From: Maricaulis maris_C
GTDB lineage: Bacteria; Pseudomonadota; Alphaproteobacteria; Caulobacterales; Maricaulaceae
Reading direction: 5' to 3'
DNA length: 64,000 nucleotides
NCBI RefSeq assembly: GCF_049116555.1
Contig: NZ_JAGDYT010000004.1
Coordinates: forward strand, 62,001 to 126,000
Shown here: piece after piece, positions 8,490-16,037 of the stretch
Layout of the letters: each line of letters starts with the position of its first letter
Numbering within the stretch: position 1 is the first letter of the stretch
Translations under genes and position numbers: made by a program
Notes under the pieces: generated by a model
Database searches by the model: none
Seen by the model: only the letters and a program-made list of their open reading frames with translations
What the model was told of the DNA's origin: nothing

Positions 8490-9011
8490 ATGCGCAATGT
8501 TTTCGCTCGAGTGGCTGCAATCTTTCTGGTATCGCTGATCCCGATGCCCGCCCATGCCTTGGTGGCCCCGCCGGCGGAGTCCGGAGATGGTTCGGGTGAT
8601 GCGGGCGGTCGCGGCAATCGCTTCCTGACCATCTTCAATCTTGCCGGGTCGGATGAGGATGATGAGGAAGAAGCCGAGGACGACGAAGACGATCCGCGCA
8701 GTTTCACCATGCCGACCGTGGTCGCCCCCTTGTCGAGCCAAGGCCATCTGACTGGCTATGCCTATGTGCAAATCCGCGTTCGCGTGGCGACCGGGCACAA
8801 TGTCTGGGATATTCGCGAGGATGCCCACTACGCCCTCGATGCCGCGGTGAGGGCGGCTTTCCGCACTTCGGTCTCCAATGACGAAGGCTCTGCGCTCGAT
8901 ACCGAGCGTGCCGTGGAAGTATGGCAGGCTGCGCTTGGCGAGCACTATGGACCGAGTGCCATCGAGCGCATCGAGATTCGCCAGGCTGATACCCGGCTCT
9001 TTCGTCGCTAA
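8490..9011 (+). CDS. Secreted acidic protein, possibly FliL-like
   Basis: A 173-residue protein with a signal peptide (basic MRNVFAR, hydrophobic core, cleavage near AHA-LV around residue 23), a glycine-rich linker, and a strongly acidic run of Asp/Glu at about 55-68. The following domain (MPTVVAPLSSQGHLTGYAYVQIRVRV, then a helix with 'DAAVRAAFRTS') resembles the periplasmic fold of FliL-type basal-body-associated proteins, but I cannot confirm this by alignment. It has no transmembrane anchor beyond the signal peptide. It sits alone between thiL and hppA; a ribosome site GAGAGG precedes its ATG. Confidence 0.7.
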   Translation: MRNVFARVAAIFLVSLIPMPAHALVAPPAESGDGSGDAGGRGNRFLTIFNLAGSDEDDEEEAEDDEDDPRSFTMPTVVAPLSSQGHLTGYAYVQIRVRVATGHNVWDIREDAHYALDAAVRAAFRTSVSNDEGSALDTERAVEVWQAALGEHYGPSAIERIEIRQADTRLFRR

Positions 9012-9029
9012 AACTATATTGCAGTGCAG

Positions 9030-9049
9030 CAAGTCAATGTTTTGACTTG
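9030..9049. promoter_or_regulatory. Perfect inverted repeat upstream of hppA
   Basis: CAAGTCAA (9030-9037) and TTGACTTG (9042-9049) form a perfect 8-bp repeat with a 4-base spacer. It starts 18 bases after the preceding gene stop and about 160 bases before the hppA ATG. Lacking a T-run, it looks more like a protein-binding site than an intrinsic terminator. Its right arm contains a TTGACT that could be a -35 element. Confidence 0.35.
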
Positions 9050-9063
9050 GCAAAGAGTGCGTA

Positions 9064-9092
9064 TTGCACCGCCCCAATGCTTTGGGCATAGT
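9064..9092 (+). promoter_or_regulatory. Candidate promoter for hppA
   Basis: TTGCAC at 9064-9069 and CATAGT at 9087-9092 are separated by 17 bases, an acceptable housekeeping-sigma spacing, and would leave a leader of about 110 bases before the hppA ATG at 9211. Both hexamers are imperfect, so this is only a candidate. Confidence 0.25.
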
Positions 9093-9210
9093 CTCCCCAA
9101 CAATAAGAATAAAAGCGGGGGAGTTGTCTAAGGTCGGCGTGGTCACACGCGCATGCTTTCCCGTATTCCTTCCGAGACCACAACGAAGTGAACAAACGGG
9201 GCTGGAAGCC

Positions 9211-11304
9211 ATGAACATGCTTTTTTTGGCCATTGCGGCAGCTGTTCTCGCCATCATCTACGGGGTCGTTCAGACCCAACGTCTGATGGGTGCGAGCGCA
9301 GGCACGGAGAAGATGCAGGAGATCGCATCGGCCATCCAGGAAGGCGCAAACGCCTACCTTAAACGTCAATACACAACCATCGCCATCGTCGGCGTCGTCG
9401 TCTGTATCCTGATCGCCGTCTTCCTCGGCTGGCAGGTAGCGCTCGGCTTTGCCATCGGTGCCATTTTGTCCGGCGCTGCCGGATTTATCGGCATGCTGAT
9501 CTCGGTCCGCGCCAATGTGCGTACGACCCAGGCTGCCAGTACGAGCCTGGGTGCCGGCCTCGCCGTGGCTTTCCGGTCCGGTGCGATCACCGGGATGCTG
9601 GTTGCCGGTCTCGCCCTGCTGGGTGTGGCTGGTTATTACTGGGTTCTGACCGGTCCGATGGGACTGGTCCTCGGAAGCGAAGATACCGGGCGGATCATCA
9701 TCGACTCCCTGGTCGCTCTCGGCTTCGGGGCCTCCCTGATCTCGATCTTCGCCCGTCTCGGCGGCGGTATCTTCACCAAGGGTGCGGATGTCGGCGGTGA
9801 CATGGTCGGCAAGATCGAAGCCGGTATTCCCGAAGATGATCCGCGCAATGCGGCCACCATCGCCGACAATGTCGGCGACAATGTCGGTGATTGTGCCGGC
9901 ATGGCGGCTGATCTGTTCGAGACGTATGCAGTGACCGTGGTTGCGACCATGGTGCTGGCGGCGATCTTCTTCTCCGGCGGTCTGGCGACCACGATGGTGC
10001 TCTATCCGCTCATGATCGCCTCGGCCTGTATCGTGACCTCGATCATCGGCACCTTCTTTGTGAGCCTCGGCAAGGGCACCAATGTGATGGGCGCGCTCTA
10101 CAAGGGCCTCATCGTTGCCGGTGTCTTGTCGATCGGTGCGCTCTACTTCGTGACCGATTTCACGATCGGCATGGGTGATATCGCCGAAGTGAACGGCAAG
10201 ATGATCACCGGGATGAACCTGTTCTGGTCTGGCCTGATCGGCCTGATCGTAACGGCAGCGATCATCTGGGTCACCGAGTACTATACCGGGACTGCCTATC
10301 GCCCGGTGAAGTCGGTGGCTCTGGCCTCGGAGTCCGGGCATGGCACGAATGTCATCCAGGGCCTCGCGGTCTCGCTGGAATCGACGGCGCTGCCAGCCCT
10401 GATCATCATTGGTGGCATTCTGAGTACCTATGCCCTGGCGGGCCTGTTCGGGATTGCCATTTCGGTGACGACCATGCTGGCCTTGGCCGGATTGATCGTG
10501 GCCCTCGATGCCTTCGGTCCGGTGACGGACAATGCGGGGGGCATTGCTGAGATGGCTGGTCTCGACGAGAGCGTCCGCAATACGACCGACACGCTTGACG
10601 CGGTGGGCAACACCACCAAGGCGGTGACCAAGGGCTATGCGATCGGTTCGGCCGGTCTTGGCGCCCTGGTCCTGTTCGCGGCCTACACGACGGATGTCGA
10701 ACATCTGCTGGGGATTGAGCCGAACTTCTCGCTCGAGAACCCGTATGTGATCGTCGGCCTCCTCTTCGGTGGTCTGCTGCCATATCTCTTCGGCGGCATG
10801 TCTATGATGGCCGTTGGTCGTGCGGCGACCGCCGTGGTTGCCGAGGTGCGTCGTCAGTTCAAGGAGATCCCGGGCATCATGGAGTACAAGGCGAAGCCGG
10901 ATTATGGCCGCGCCGTGGACATCCTGACCAAGGCGGCGATCCGCGAAATGATCGTGCCTTCGCTTCTGCCCGTCCTGTCTCCGATCGTGCTCTACTTTGC
11001 GATCAATGCGATCGCCGGCCAGGCGGAAGCCTTGGCTGCGGTTGGTGCGATGCTGCTGGGCGTGATCGTCAATGGTCTCTTCGTGGCCGTTTCCATGACC
11101 GTCGGTGGCGGTGCCTGGGACAACGCCAAGAAGTATATCGAAGACGGCCATCATGGTGGCAAGGGCTCGGAGGCTCACAAGGCGTCCGTGACCGGCGATA
11201 CGGTTGGTGATCCCTACAAGGACACGGCTGGTCCAGCCGTGAACCCGATGATCAAGATCACGAATATCGTGGCCCTGCTTCTGTTGGCCGTCCTGGCCCA
11301 CTAG
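9211..11304 (+). CDS. hppA: Membrane-bound proton-translocating pyrophosphatase
   Basis: Multi-pass inner-membrane pump (about 16 predicted membrane helices) that couples hydrolysis of pyrophosphate to ion export. The 697-residue chain carries the substrate block GADVGGDMVGKIEAG, the twin DNVGDNVGDCAGMAADLFE motif and the C-terminal GDTVGDPYKDTAGPAVNP motif. In GNTTKAVTKGYAIGSA a Lys occupies the position that is Ala in potassium-dependent enzymes, so this should be the potassium-independent, proton-pumping class. The ATG at 9211 is chosen because the N-terminal helix (MNMLFLAIAAAVLAIIYG) starts there; the frame remains open further upstream. A strong terminator follows. Confidence 0.97.
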   Translation: MNMLFLAIAAAVLAIIYGVVQTQRLMGASAGTEKMQEIASAIQEGANAYLKRQYTTIAIVGVVVCILIAVFLGWQVALGFAIGAILSGAAGFIGMLISVRANVRTTQAASTSLGAGLAVAFRSGAITGMLVAGLALLGVAGYYWVLTGPMGLVLGSEDTGRIIIDSLVALGFGASLISIFARLGGGIFTKGADVGGDMVGKIEAGIPEDDPRNAATIADNVGDNVGDCAGMAADLFETYAVTVVATMVLAAIFFSGGLATTMVLYPLMIASACIVTSIIGTFFVSLGKGTNVMGALYKGLIVAGVLSIGALYFVTDFTIGMGDIAEVNGKMITGMNLFWSGLIGLIVTAAIIWVTEYYTGTAYRPVKSVALASESGHGTNVIQGLAVSLESTALPALIIIGGILSTYALAGLFGIAISVTTMLALAGLIVALDAFGPVTDNAGGIAEMAGLDESVRNTTDTLDAVGNTTKAVTKGYAIGSAGLGALVLFAAYTTDVEHLLGIEPNFSLENPYVIVGLLFGGLLPYLFGGMSMMAVGRAATAVVAEVRRQFKEIPGIMEYKAKPDYGRAVDILTKAAIREMIVPSLLPVLSPIVLYFAINAIAGQAEALAAVGAMLLGVIVNGLFVAVSMTVGGGAWDNAKKYIEDGHHGGKGSEAHKASVTGDTVGDPYKDTAGPAVNPMIKITNIVALLLLAVLAH

Positions 11305-11326
11305 GCAGGATCACGCCTGATCCTGG

Positions 11327-11360
11327 AAGAGCTCCGGCCTTTGGCCGGGGCTCTTTTTTT
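11327..11360 (+). terminator. Intrinsic terminator of hppA
   Basis: AAGAGC..CCGGCC pairs with GGCCGG..GCTCTT around a short TTT loop and is followed by an uninterrupted T-run at 11354-11360. It lies 22 bases past the hppA stop. Confidence 0.9.
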
Positions 11361-11465
11361 GTCCGCTGTGCGCGGCCTGCGGGCCAATGTGTTTCGGTGG
11401 CGAAGGACGGGCGGACAGCGGCGGAGAAGGCTGCGACCTGTTTGCTCACAGCGGGCGCCGCGCAC

Positions 11466-11494
11466 AAAAAAGCCCCGGTCCGTGAACCAGGGCT
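11466..11494 (-). terminator. Intrinsic terminator of bamE
   Basis: AGCCC and GGT at 11471-11479 pair with ACC and GGGCT at 11486-11494 with one C-A mismatch. On the minus strand the stem runs into a U-run (complement of AAAAA at 11466-11470). It is about 28 bases past the bamE stop. The ~100 bases between this and the hppA terminator contain no gene I can support. Confidence 0.75.
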
Positions 11495-11521
11495 CTTTGG
11501 ATGTCGCGCTGCCGGTCGCGT

Positions 11522-12016
11522 CTACTGGTCGCGACGCGGACCGCCGGCGCCGCCGGGCAGGTTTTGCTCGCCACCGAATTGTTCAGAGGGCAGGCGCCCG
11601 ACATTGCCGAGAAGCTGTTCCAGGAAGGTCAGTTCGCGACCCCGTGTCGGCGTCTCGCGGTCCGCATAGGCAACCACCCGGCCGTCTTCCAGCCCGTATT
11701 CGGAGACTTCGGAGACCACACCATTATCGTCGAAGGTGACGGCGATGATGCGGCGGTCACGTGTTGCCGGCCGGAGATAGGCCAGGCTCTCACGGGTCGC
11801 TGAGATATAATACCAGGTGTTATCCTCGAAAGTTCCACGTGTTGACGGATTGCCGAGGCGCGACAGCACCGTGGATTCGGTGTCTTCAGCCACCAGGATT
11901 TCGGGCACGTCCTGAGTCGTGTAGCGATAGCCGTGCGATCGAAGGACCGGATTGCAGGCCGATGCGCCGATCGCGCAAGCGGCAATCAGGACTGTAAGGC
12001 TAACGCGACGCTTCAT
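11522..12016 (-). CDS. bamE: Outer membrane assembly lipoprotein BamE
   Basis: A 164-residue lipoprotein of the SmpA/OmlA (BamE) family, an accessory subunit of the BAM complex that inserts outer-membrane beta-barrels. The signal peptide MKRRVSLTVLIAACAIGASAC ends in a lipobox with Cys21. The BamE core follows: a 'VLSRLGNPSTRGTFEDNTWYYIS' segment and 'VTFDDNGVVSEV'. The Pro/Gly-rich C-terminal tail (GGEQNLPGGAGGPRRDQ) is an extension. The ATG at 12016 is supported by AGGAG 5 bases upstream and by the signal peptide. It is divergent from the cytochrome chaperone gene with a 117-base gap, an order conserved in Caulobacter relatives. Confidence 0.93.
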   Translation of the reverse strand: MKRRVSLTVLIAACAIGASACNPVLRSHGYRYTTQDVPEILVAEDTESTVLSRLGNPSTRGTFEDNTWYYISATRESLAYLRPATRDRRIIAVTFDDNGVVSEVSEYGLEDGRVVAYADRETPTRGRELTFLEQLLGNVGRLPSEQFGGEQNLPGGAGGPRRDQ

Positions 12017-12133
12017 CAGGAACTCCTGCGAGATGGGTCTGCCGCGCGCGACGTGATGACGCGTGCGGCGCTGTCTTGACCTAACCAAGGGCGAGCTTAG
12101 CTTCAAGCGCCAATTCTTGGGAGAGCGGATCGC

Positions 12134-12667
12134 ATGTTGAACCGTCTTTTCGGCCGAAAGCCGGAAAAACTACGCGCCGAAGCGCTGTATCGCGATGTCG
12201 TGACGGTTGCCCGCACGCCGGATTTCTATGCCAGGCTGGGAGTTCCGGACACGGTCGAAGGCCGTTTCGAGATGATCATCCTGCATTGTGCCTTGGTGGT
12301 GCTGACCCTGAAAGCGCAGGACGGCGACGAGTCAGCGCGTCTCAGCCAGGCGCTCTTTGACACCATGTTCGATGATTTTGATGCCGCCATGCGCGAAATG
12401 GGCGTGGGCGACTCAGGCGTTGGCAAGAAGATCCGCTTCATGGCGGAGGGCTTCTATGGTCGAGCCGAAGCGCTGCGCGAAGCGGCCAGCCAGGACCAGG
12501 CGGATGAATTGCAGGCCGTGCTGTCGCGCAATGTTTTCAACGCTGAGGCGGATGACGCGCGCGCGCCAGCCCTTGCCCTATACGTCAACTCGGCACTTGA
12601 AGCCTTGCGGGCACAGGGTGGGGCAGCGTTGATCGCCGGGGCGTCCCCGGCCTTTCCGGCGATCTGA
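12134..12667 (+). CDS. Ubiquinol-cytochrome c chaperone (CBP3 family)
   Basis: A 177-residue member of the ubiquinol-cytochrome c chaperone family, homologous to mitochondrial CBP3, thought to help cytochrome b/bc1 assembly. Visible are the N-terminal LYRDVVTVARTPDFYARLGVPDTVEGRFEMI block, the MFDDFDAAMREMGVGDSGVGKKI block typical of the family, and the ending in 'FYGRAEALREA'. It is convergent with nothing and runs into plsX after a 96-base gap. In many relatives a DUF177/YceD gene and sometimes rpmF lie between this gene and plsX; neither is present here. Confidence 0.93.
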   Translation: MLNRLFGRKPEKLRAEALYRDVVTVARTPDFYARLGVPDTVEGRFEMIILHCALVVLTLKAQDGDESARLSQALFDTMFDDFDAAMREMGVGDSGVGKKIRFMAEGFYGRAEALREAASQDQADELQAVLSRNVFNAEADDARAPALALYVNSALEALRAQGGAALIAGASPAFPAI

Positions 12668-12763
12668 TCGCCGTCTTGCTGTCTTGCATTGCTAGAGTCA
12701 TGGGCTAAGTTCCGCGGGCTTTCGGCGCAGCGCGCCTTTGCGAGGGACATTGCACCGCTACTC

Positions 12764-13822
12764 ATGACAGCTATCCCCACGATTTCGGTCGACGCCATGG
12801 GCGGAGATCTCGGACCCGAGGCGGTCGTCGAGGGTATCGGCCATGCGCTCAAGCGCTGGCCGGACCGCAAGGCGCACTATCTGCTTCACGGTGACGAGGC
12901 GCAGCTCGCGCCGCTTCTGGAAAAGCATCCGAAAGTCGCCGCCGTTTGCGAGTTGCGACATACGGAGACGCTGGTTCAGATGACAGACAAGCCGAGCGAA
13001 GCCGTTCGGCGCGCGCGCGGCTCCTCGATGTGGAATGCCATCCAGAGCGTGAAGGCCGGTGAGGCGGGTGCGATCGTGTCCTCGGGCAATACCGGCGCCT
13101 TGATGGCGATCGGCAAGGTCATCCTGCGCATGAAAAAGGGCGTTCACCGTCCGGCGATTTCTGCGAATTGGCCCACGCCCAAAGGGCATACGGTTGTCCT
13201 CGATGTGGGCGCCAATGTTCAGTGCGGTGCGACCCAGCTGGTTGAGTTCGCAATTATGGGCGAGGCCTATCACAGTGCCGTATTCGGCGGTGACTCGCCG
13301 TCTGTCGGTCTGCTCAATGTCGGCCAGGAAGAACTCAAGGGAAATGACACGGTGCGCGAGGCGGATCAGCTGATCCGCAAATCGGGCCTCGATATTGCCT
13401 ATCAGGGTTTCATCGAGGGCAATGACATTTCGGCCGGCGGCATCGATGTCGTGGTCACCGATGGGTTCACCGGGAATATTGCGTTGAAGACCGCCGAAGG
13501 CACGGCCCGTCTGGTCGCCGGCTGGGTGCGTGAGGCGCTGACCAGCTCGCTGCTGGCCAAGCTCGCGGCCGGTCTGCTCTCGCTCGGCGCGCTCGAACGC
13601 CTGCGCCAGAGGATGGATCCGCGCTACATCAATGGCGGTGTGCTGCTGGGCCTCAAGGGGATCGTCGTGAAATCGCATGGCGGTGCCGACGGTGAGGGTT
13701 TCGCCTCGGCGCTCGGCCTGGCCTATGTCATGGCGAAGAGCGATTTCATGGCCCAGATTCGCGCCAATCTCGACAAATTCGCCAGTTTTGAAGAAGAACA
13801 GGAAGTCGTGGCAGCTTCATGA
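12764..13822 (+). CDS. plsX: Phosphate acyltransferase PlsX
   Basis: Converts acyl-ACP and phosphate to acyl-phosphate, the donor for PlsY in phospholipid synthesis; a peripheral membrane enzyme. The 352-residue protein begins with ISVDAMGGDLGPEAVVEG, has SSGNTGALMA near residue 108, LDVGANVQCGATQLVEFA near 150, and VVTDGFTGNIALKTAEG near 230. The ATG at 12764 is chosen because the conserved start ISVDAMGGD follows within five residues; the frame stays open upstream to 12689. Its stop overlaps the fabH start by 4 bases. Confidence 0.96.
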   Translation: MTAIPTISVDAMGGDLGPEAVVEGIGHALKRWPDRKAHYLLHGDEAQLAPLLEKHPKVAAVCELRHTETLVQMTDKPSEAVRRARGSSMWNAIQSVKAGEAGAIVSSGNTGALMAIGKVILRMKKGVHRPAISANWPTPKGHTVVLDVGANVQCGATQLVEFAIMGEAYHSAVFGGDSPSVGLLNVGQEELKGNDTVREADQLIRKSGLDIAYQGFIEGNDISAGGIDVVVTDGFTGNIALKTAEGTARLVAGWVREALTSSLLAKLAAGLLSLGALERLRQRMDPRYINGGVLLGLKGIVVKSHGGADGEGFASALGLAYVMAKSDFMAQIRANLDKFASFEEEQEVVAAS

Positions 13823-14796
13823 CCGAGTTGAGTACGCGTATCGCCGGTATCGGCTCCTATTTGCCCGAGCGGATCCTGACCAATGACGAAATCTCCGCCA
13901 TGGTGGATACCAGCGACACCTGGATCCGCGAGCGGACGGGTATCCGTCAGCGCCATATAGCCGGTGAGGGCATCACGACGTGCGACCTGGCGGAGCGGGC
14001 TGCGCGTCGCGCGCTCGAAGATGCCGGGCTCGAGGCGGACGATCTTGACCTGATCGTGGTCGCCACAACGACTCCTGATTTCACCTTTCCCTCGGTTGGT
14101 ACCATGCTGCAGGCTCGGCTCGGCGCGACCCGGGGGGCGGCTTTTGATGTCCAGGCCGTCTGTACCGGCTTTGTTTACGCCATTGCCATGGCGGACAATA
14201 TGCTGGCGCGTGGCCAGGCGAAGACGGCTCTGGTCGTCGGTGCCGAGACCATGTCGCGGATTCTCGATTGGACCGACCGCTCGACCTGTGTGCTTTTCGG
14301 GGATGGCGCCGGTGCGATGGTTTTGCAGGCGGCGGAACCCGATGAGGGCACCGAACGCTCGGGAGTTCTGGGCACATATCTGCGCTCGGATGGGCGATTC
14401 AAGGATTTGCTCCATGTCGATGGCGGCCCGTCCTCGACCGGAACGGTGGGTCATTTGCGCATGGTGGGCAATCAGGTCTTCCGTCATGCCATCACCAATA
14501 TCGCTGAATCCATGACCACGATCGCCAAGCGTTCCGGCGTCACGATCGAGGAAGTGGACTGGTTTGTGCCTCATCAGGCCAATCAGCGGATACTTGAAGG
14601 TGTTGCGCGAAGGCTTTCAATTCCAACGGAAAAAGTCATATCCACGGTTGCTGATCACGGGAATACCTCGGCGGCCTCGGTTCCGCTTGCCTTTGACCGG
14701 GCGGTGCAGGACGGGCGCATCAAGCGGGGCGACCTGGTTTTGATGGAAGCGCTGGGCGGTGGCTTCACCTGGGGCGCCGCGCTCGCGCGTTATTGA
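13819..14796 (+). CDS. fabH: 3-oxoacyl-ACP synthase III
   Basis: Initiating condensing enzyme of type II fatty acid synthesis (acyl-CoA plus malonyl-ACP). The 325-residue length is typical. The catalytic triad is visible: Cys in DVQAVCTGFVYAIAMA near residue 114, His in WFVPHQANQRIL near 253, and Asn in ADHGNTSAASVPLA near 283. It is coupled to plsX by an ATGA overlap. A 97-base gap separates it from ihfA, leaving room for a separate ihfA promoter. Confidence 0.97.
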   Translation: MTELSTRIAGIGSYLPERILTNDEISAMVDTSDTWIRERTGIRQRHIAGEGITTCDLAERAARRALEDAGLEADDLDLIVVATTTPDFTFPSVGTMLQARLGATRGAAFDVQAVCTGFVYAIAMADNMLARGQAKTALVVGAETMSRILDWTDRSTCVLFGDGAGAMVLQAAEPDEGTERSGVLGTYLRSDGRFKDLLHVDGGPSSTGTVGHLRMVGNQVFRHAITNIAESMTTIAKRSGVTIEEVDWFVPHQANQRILEGVARRLSIPTEKVISTVADHGNTSAASVPLAFDRAVQDGRIKRGDLVLMEALGGGFTWGAALARY

Positions 14797-14893
14797 TCTT
14801 TTATTCGCCGGTTTCTTGCACTTAACCAAGACCTTGGCGTTGACCTGACCCGCTTTGGAGGCGTAGCTTCATATCGTCTTTGTGGGGATAGCT

Positions 14894-15199
14894 ATGTCAG
14901 ACAAAACCTTGACGCGAGCAGATCTGGCGGAATCGGTCTACCGAGAGGTTGGCCTTTCACGTCAGGAATCAGCCGATCTTGTTCAGTCCGTACTGGGCAT
15001 GGTGTCGGATACGCTGGCCAAGGGTGAGTCCGTCAAACTCTCCTCATTCGGCTCGTTCCTTCTGCGGGACAAGCGTGGACGTGTCGGGCGTAATCCGAAG
15101 ACCGGAGTGGAGGTGCCGATTGAGGCGCGCCGCGTCCTGGTGTTCAAACCGTCGCAAGTTCTCAAGGAGCGCGTCGACTCGGCTCTGTCCAAGGATTAG
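14894..15199 (+). CDS. ihfA: Integration host factor alpha subunit
   Basis: DNA-bending, HU-family architectural protein that pairs with IhfB. The 101-residue protein reads LTRADLAESVYREVGLSRQESADLV, then the beta-arm region GFGSF-like 'SSFGSFLLRDKRGRVGRNPKTGVEVPI' with the Pro at the arm tip (RNPKTG), and the tail RRVLVFKPSQVLKERV. The ATG at 14894 has GGGGAT upstream; a GTG at 14882 in frame is less likely. It precedes a MerR regulator, an order conserved in alphaproteobacteria. Confidence 0.96.
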   Translation: MSDKTLTRADLAESVYREVGLSRQESADLVQSVLGMVSDTLAKGESVKLSSFGSFLLRDKRGRVGRNPKTGVEVPIEARRVLVFKPSQVLKERVDSALSKD

Positions 15200-15229
15200 G
15201 ACAGGCCCGGAGGCTGACGCGAAGGGCGC

Positions 15230-15682
15230 ATGTCGGTCACAAAGAAGTCTGCGGACGCATTTCGGACCATCAGCGAGGCCGCTGATGAACTGGATATCCC
15301 GGCGCATGTCCTGCGCTTTTGGGAAAGCAAATTCGCCCAGATCAGCCCGCTCAAACGTGCCGGAGGCCGGCGTTTCTACCGTCCCCAGGACCTGCAATTG
15401 CTGCGCGGCGTGAAGCGGCTCCTTTATGAGGATGGCTACACGATCAAGGGCGCCCGGAAGTATTTCAAGGATCATGGCATCGCTGCGGTTATGGCGATGG
15501 GTGAGGGCGAAGCCGGCTCGGTGCGCGACGGCCTCGCAATTGATGCCGCCGACCGCGAGACACCGGCCCTGACGGCTCCGGTGCGTCCGCGCCCGGCCGA
15601 TGGTGCCCAACGTCAGCTCGATGACATCCTCGCCGATCTGGAAAACGCCCGGGCCAAGCTGAAAGCCGCTCTGGAACCCTGA
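15230..15682 (+). CDS. MerR family transcriptional regulator
   Basis: A 150-residue regulator with an N-terminal MerR winged helix-turn-helix: FRTISEAADELDIPAHVLRFWESKF followed by 'RRFYRPQDLQLLRGVKRLLYEDGYTIKGARKYF'. The C-terminal part is variable and ends with a short coiled coil (LDDILADLENARAKLKAAL). No cysteines suggest metal sensing. It belongs to the group of MerR-like proteins found downstream of ihfA in alphaproteobacteria, whose targets are not established. It starts 30 bases after ihfA, so it is likely co-transcribed with it. Confidence 0.93.
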   Translation: MSVTKKSADAFRTISEAADELDIPAHVLRFWESKFAQISPLKRAGGRRFYRPQDLQLLRGVKRLLYEDGYTIKGARKYFKDHGIAAVMAMGEGEAGSVRDGLAIDAADRETPALTAPVRPRPADGAQRQLDDILADLENARAKLKAALEP

Positions 15683-15802
15683 TGTCCCGAGCATTGCCCG
15701 GGCCACCGCACACCGCGCTGACACACCTGTTGCGGAGCCGGAAAGCTCACCCTATAAGCGACTTCCCCATTGGACGGGCCTGCCTGTCCAGCAAGTGAGT
15801 GT

Positions 15803-15880
15803 CGGAGCGTGGCGCAGCCCGGTTAGCGCACCGGTCTGGGGGACCGGGGGTCGCGAGTTCGAATCTCGCCGCTCCGACCA
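15803..15880 (+). tRNA. tRNA-Pro (GGG anticodon)
   Basis: A complete cloverleaf of 78 bases with encoded CCA. The acceptor arms CGGAGCG and CGCTCCG pair fully; the anticodon stem CCGGT/ACCGG encloses the loop CTGGGGG (anticodon GGG); the T arm is GCGAG-TTCGAAT-CTCGC. Reads CCC and CCU proline codons. Confidence 0.96.
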
Positions 15881-15978
15881 TTTTTTGCTTGCTATCAACC
15901 GATCTGAACATTGTATGGCTGGGCTCCTACCTGCAGCGAGCGGTGTGGGCATGCCCTGTGGCGCCTGGCGCCGCGCAA

Positions 15979-16010
15979 GAAAAACCACGGCTCAATCGAG
16001 CCGTGGTTTG
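15979..16010 (-). terminator. Intrinsic terminator of the DUF305 gene, possibly bidirectional
   Basis: An 11-bp perfect stem (15983-15993 with 15998-16008) with a 4-base AATC loop. On the minus strand it is followed by U-rich sequence (complement of AAGAAAA). On the plus strand GGTTTGTCGTT follows, so it could also stop transcription from the tRNA-Pro gene. Confidence 0.8.
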
Positions 16011-16037
16011 TCGTTAGCTGTATCGATGTCCGGCGGC

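Noticed and set aside
9034..11301. A 755-codon open frame antisense to hppA
   Set aside because: It mirrors the hppA reading frame. Its translation is low-complexity (His/Arg/Asp-rich), as expected of an antisense shadow in GC-rich DNA.
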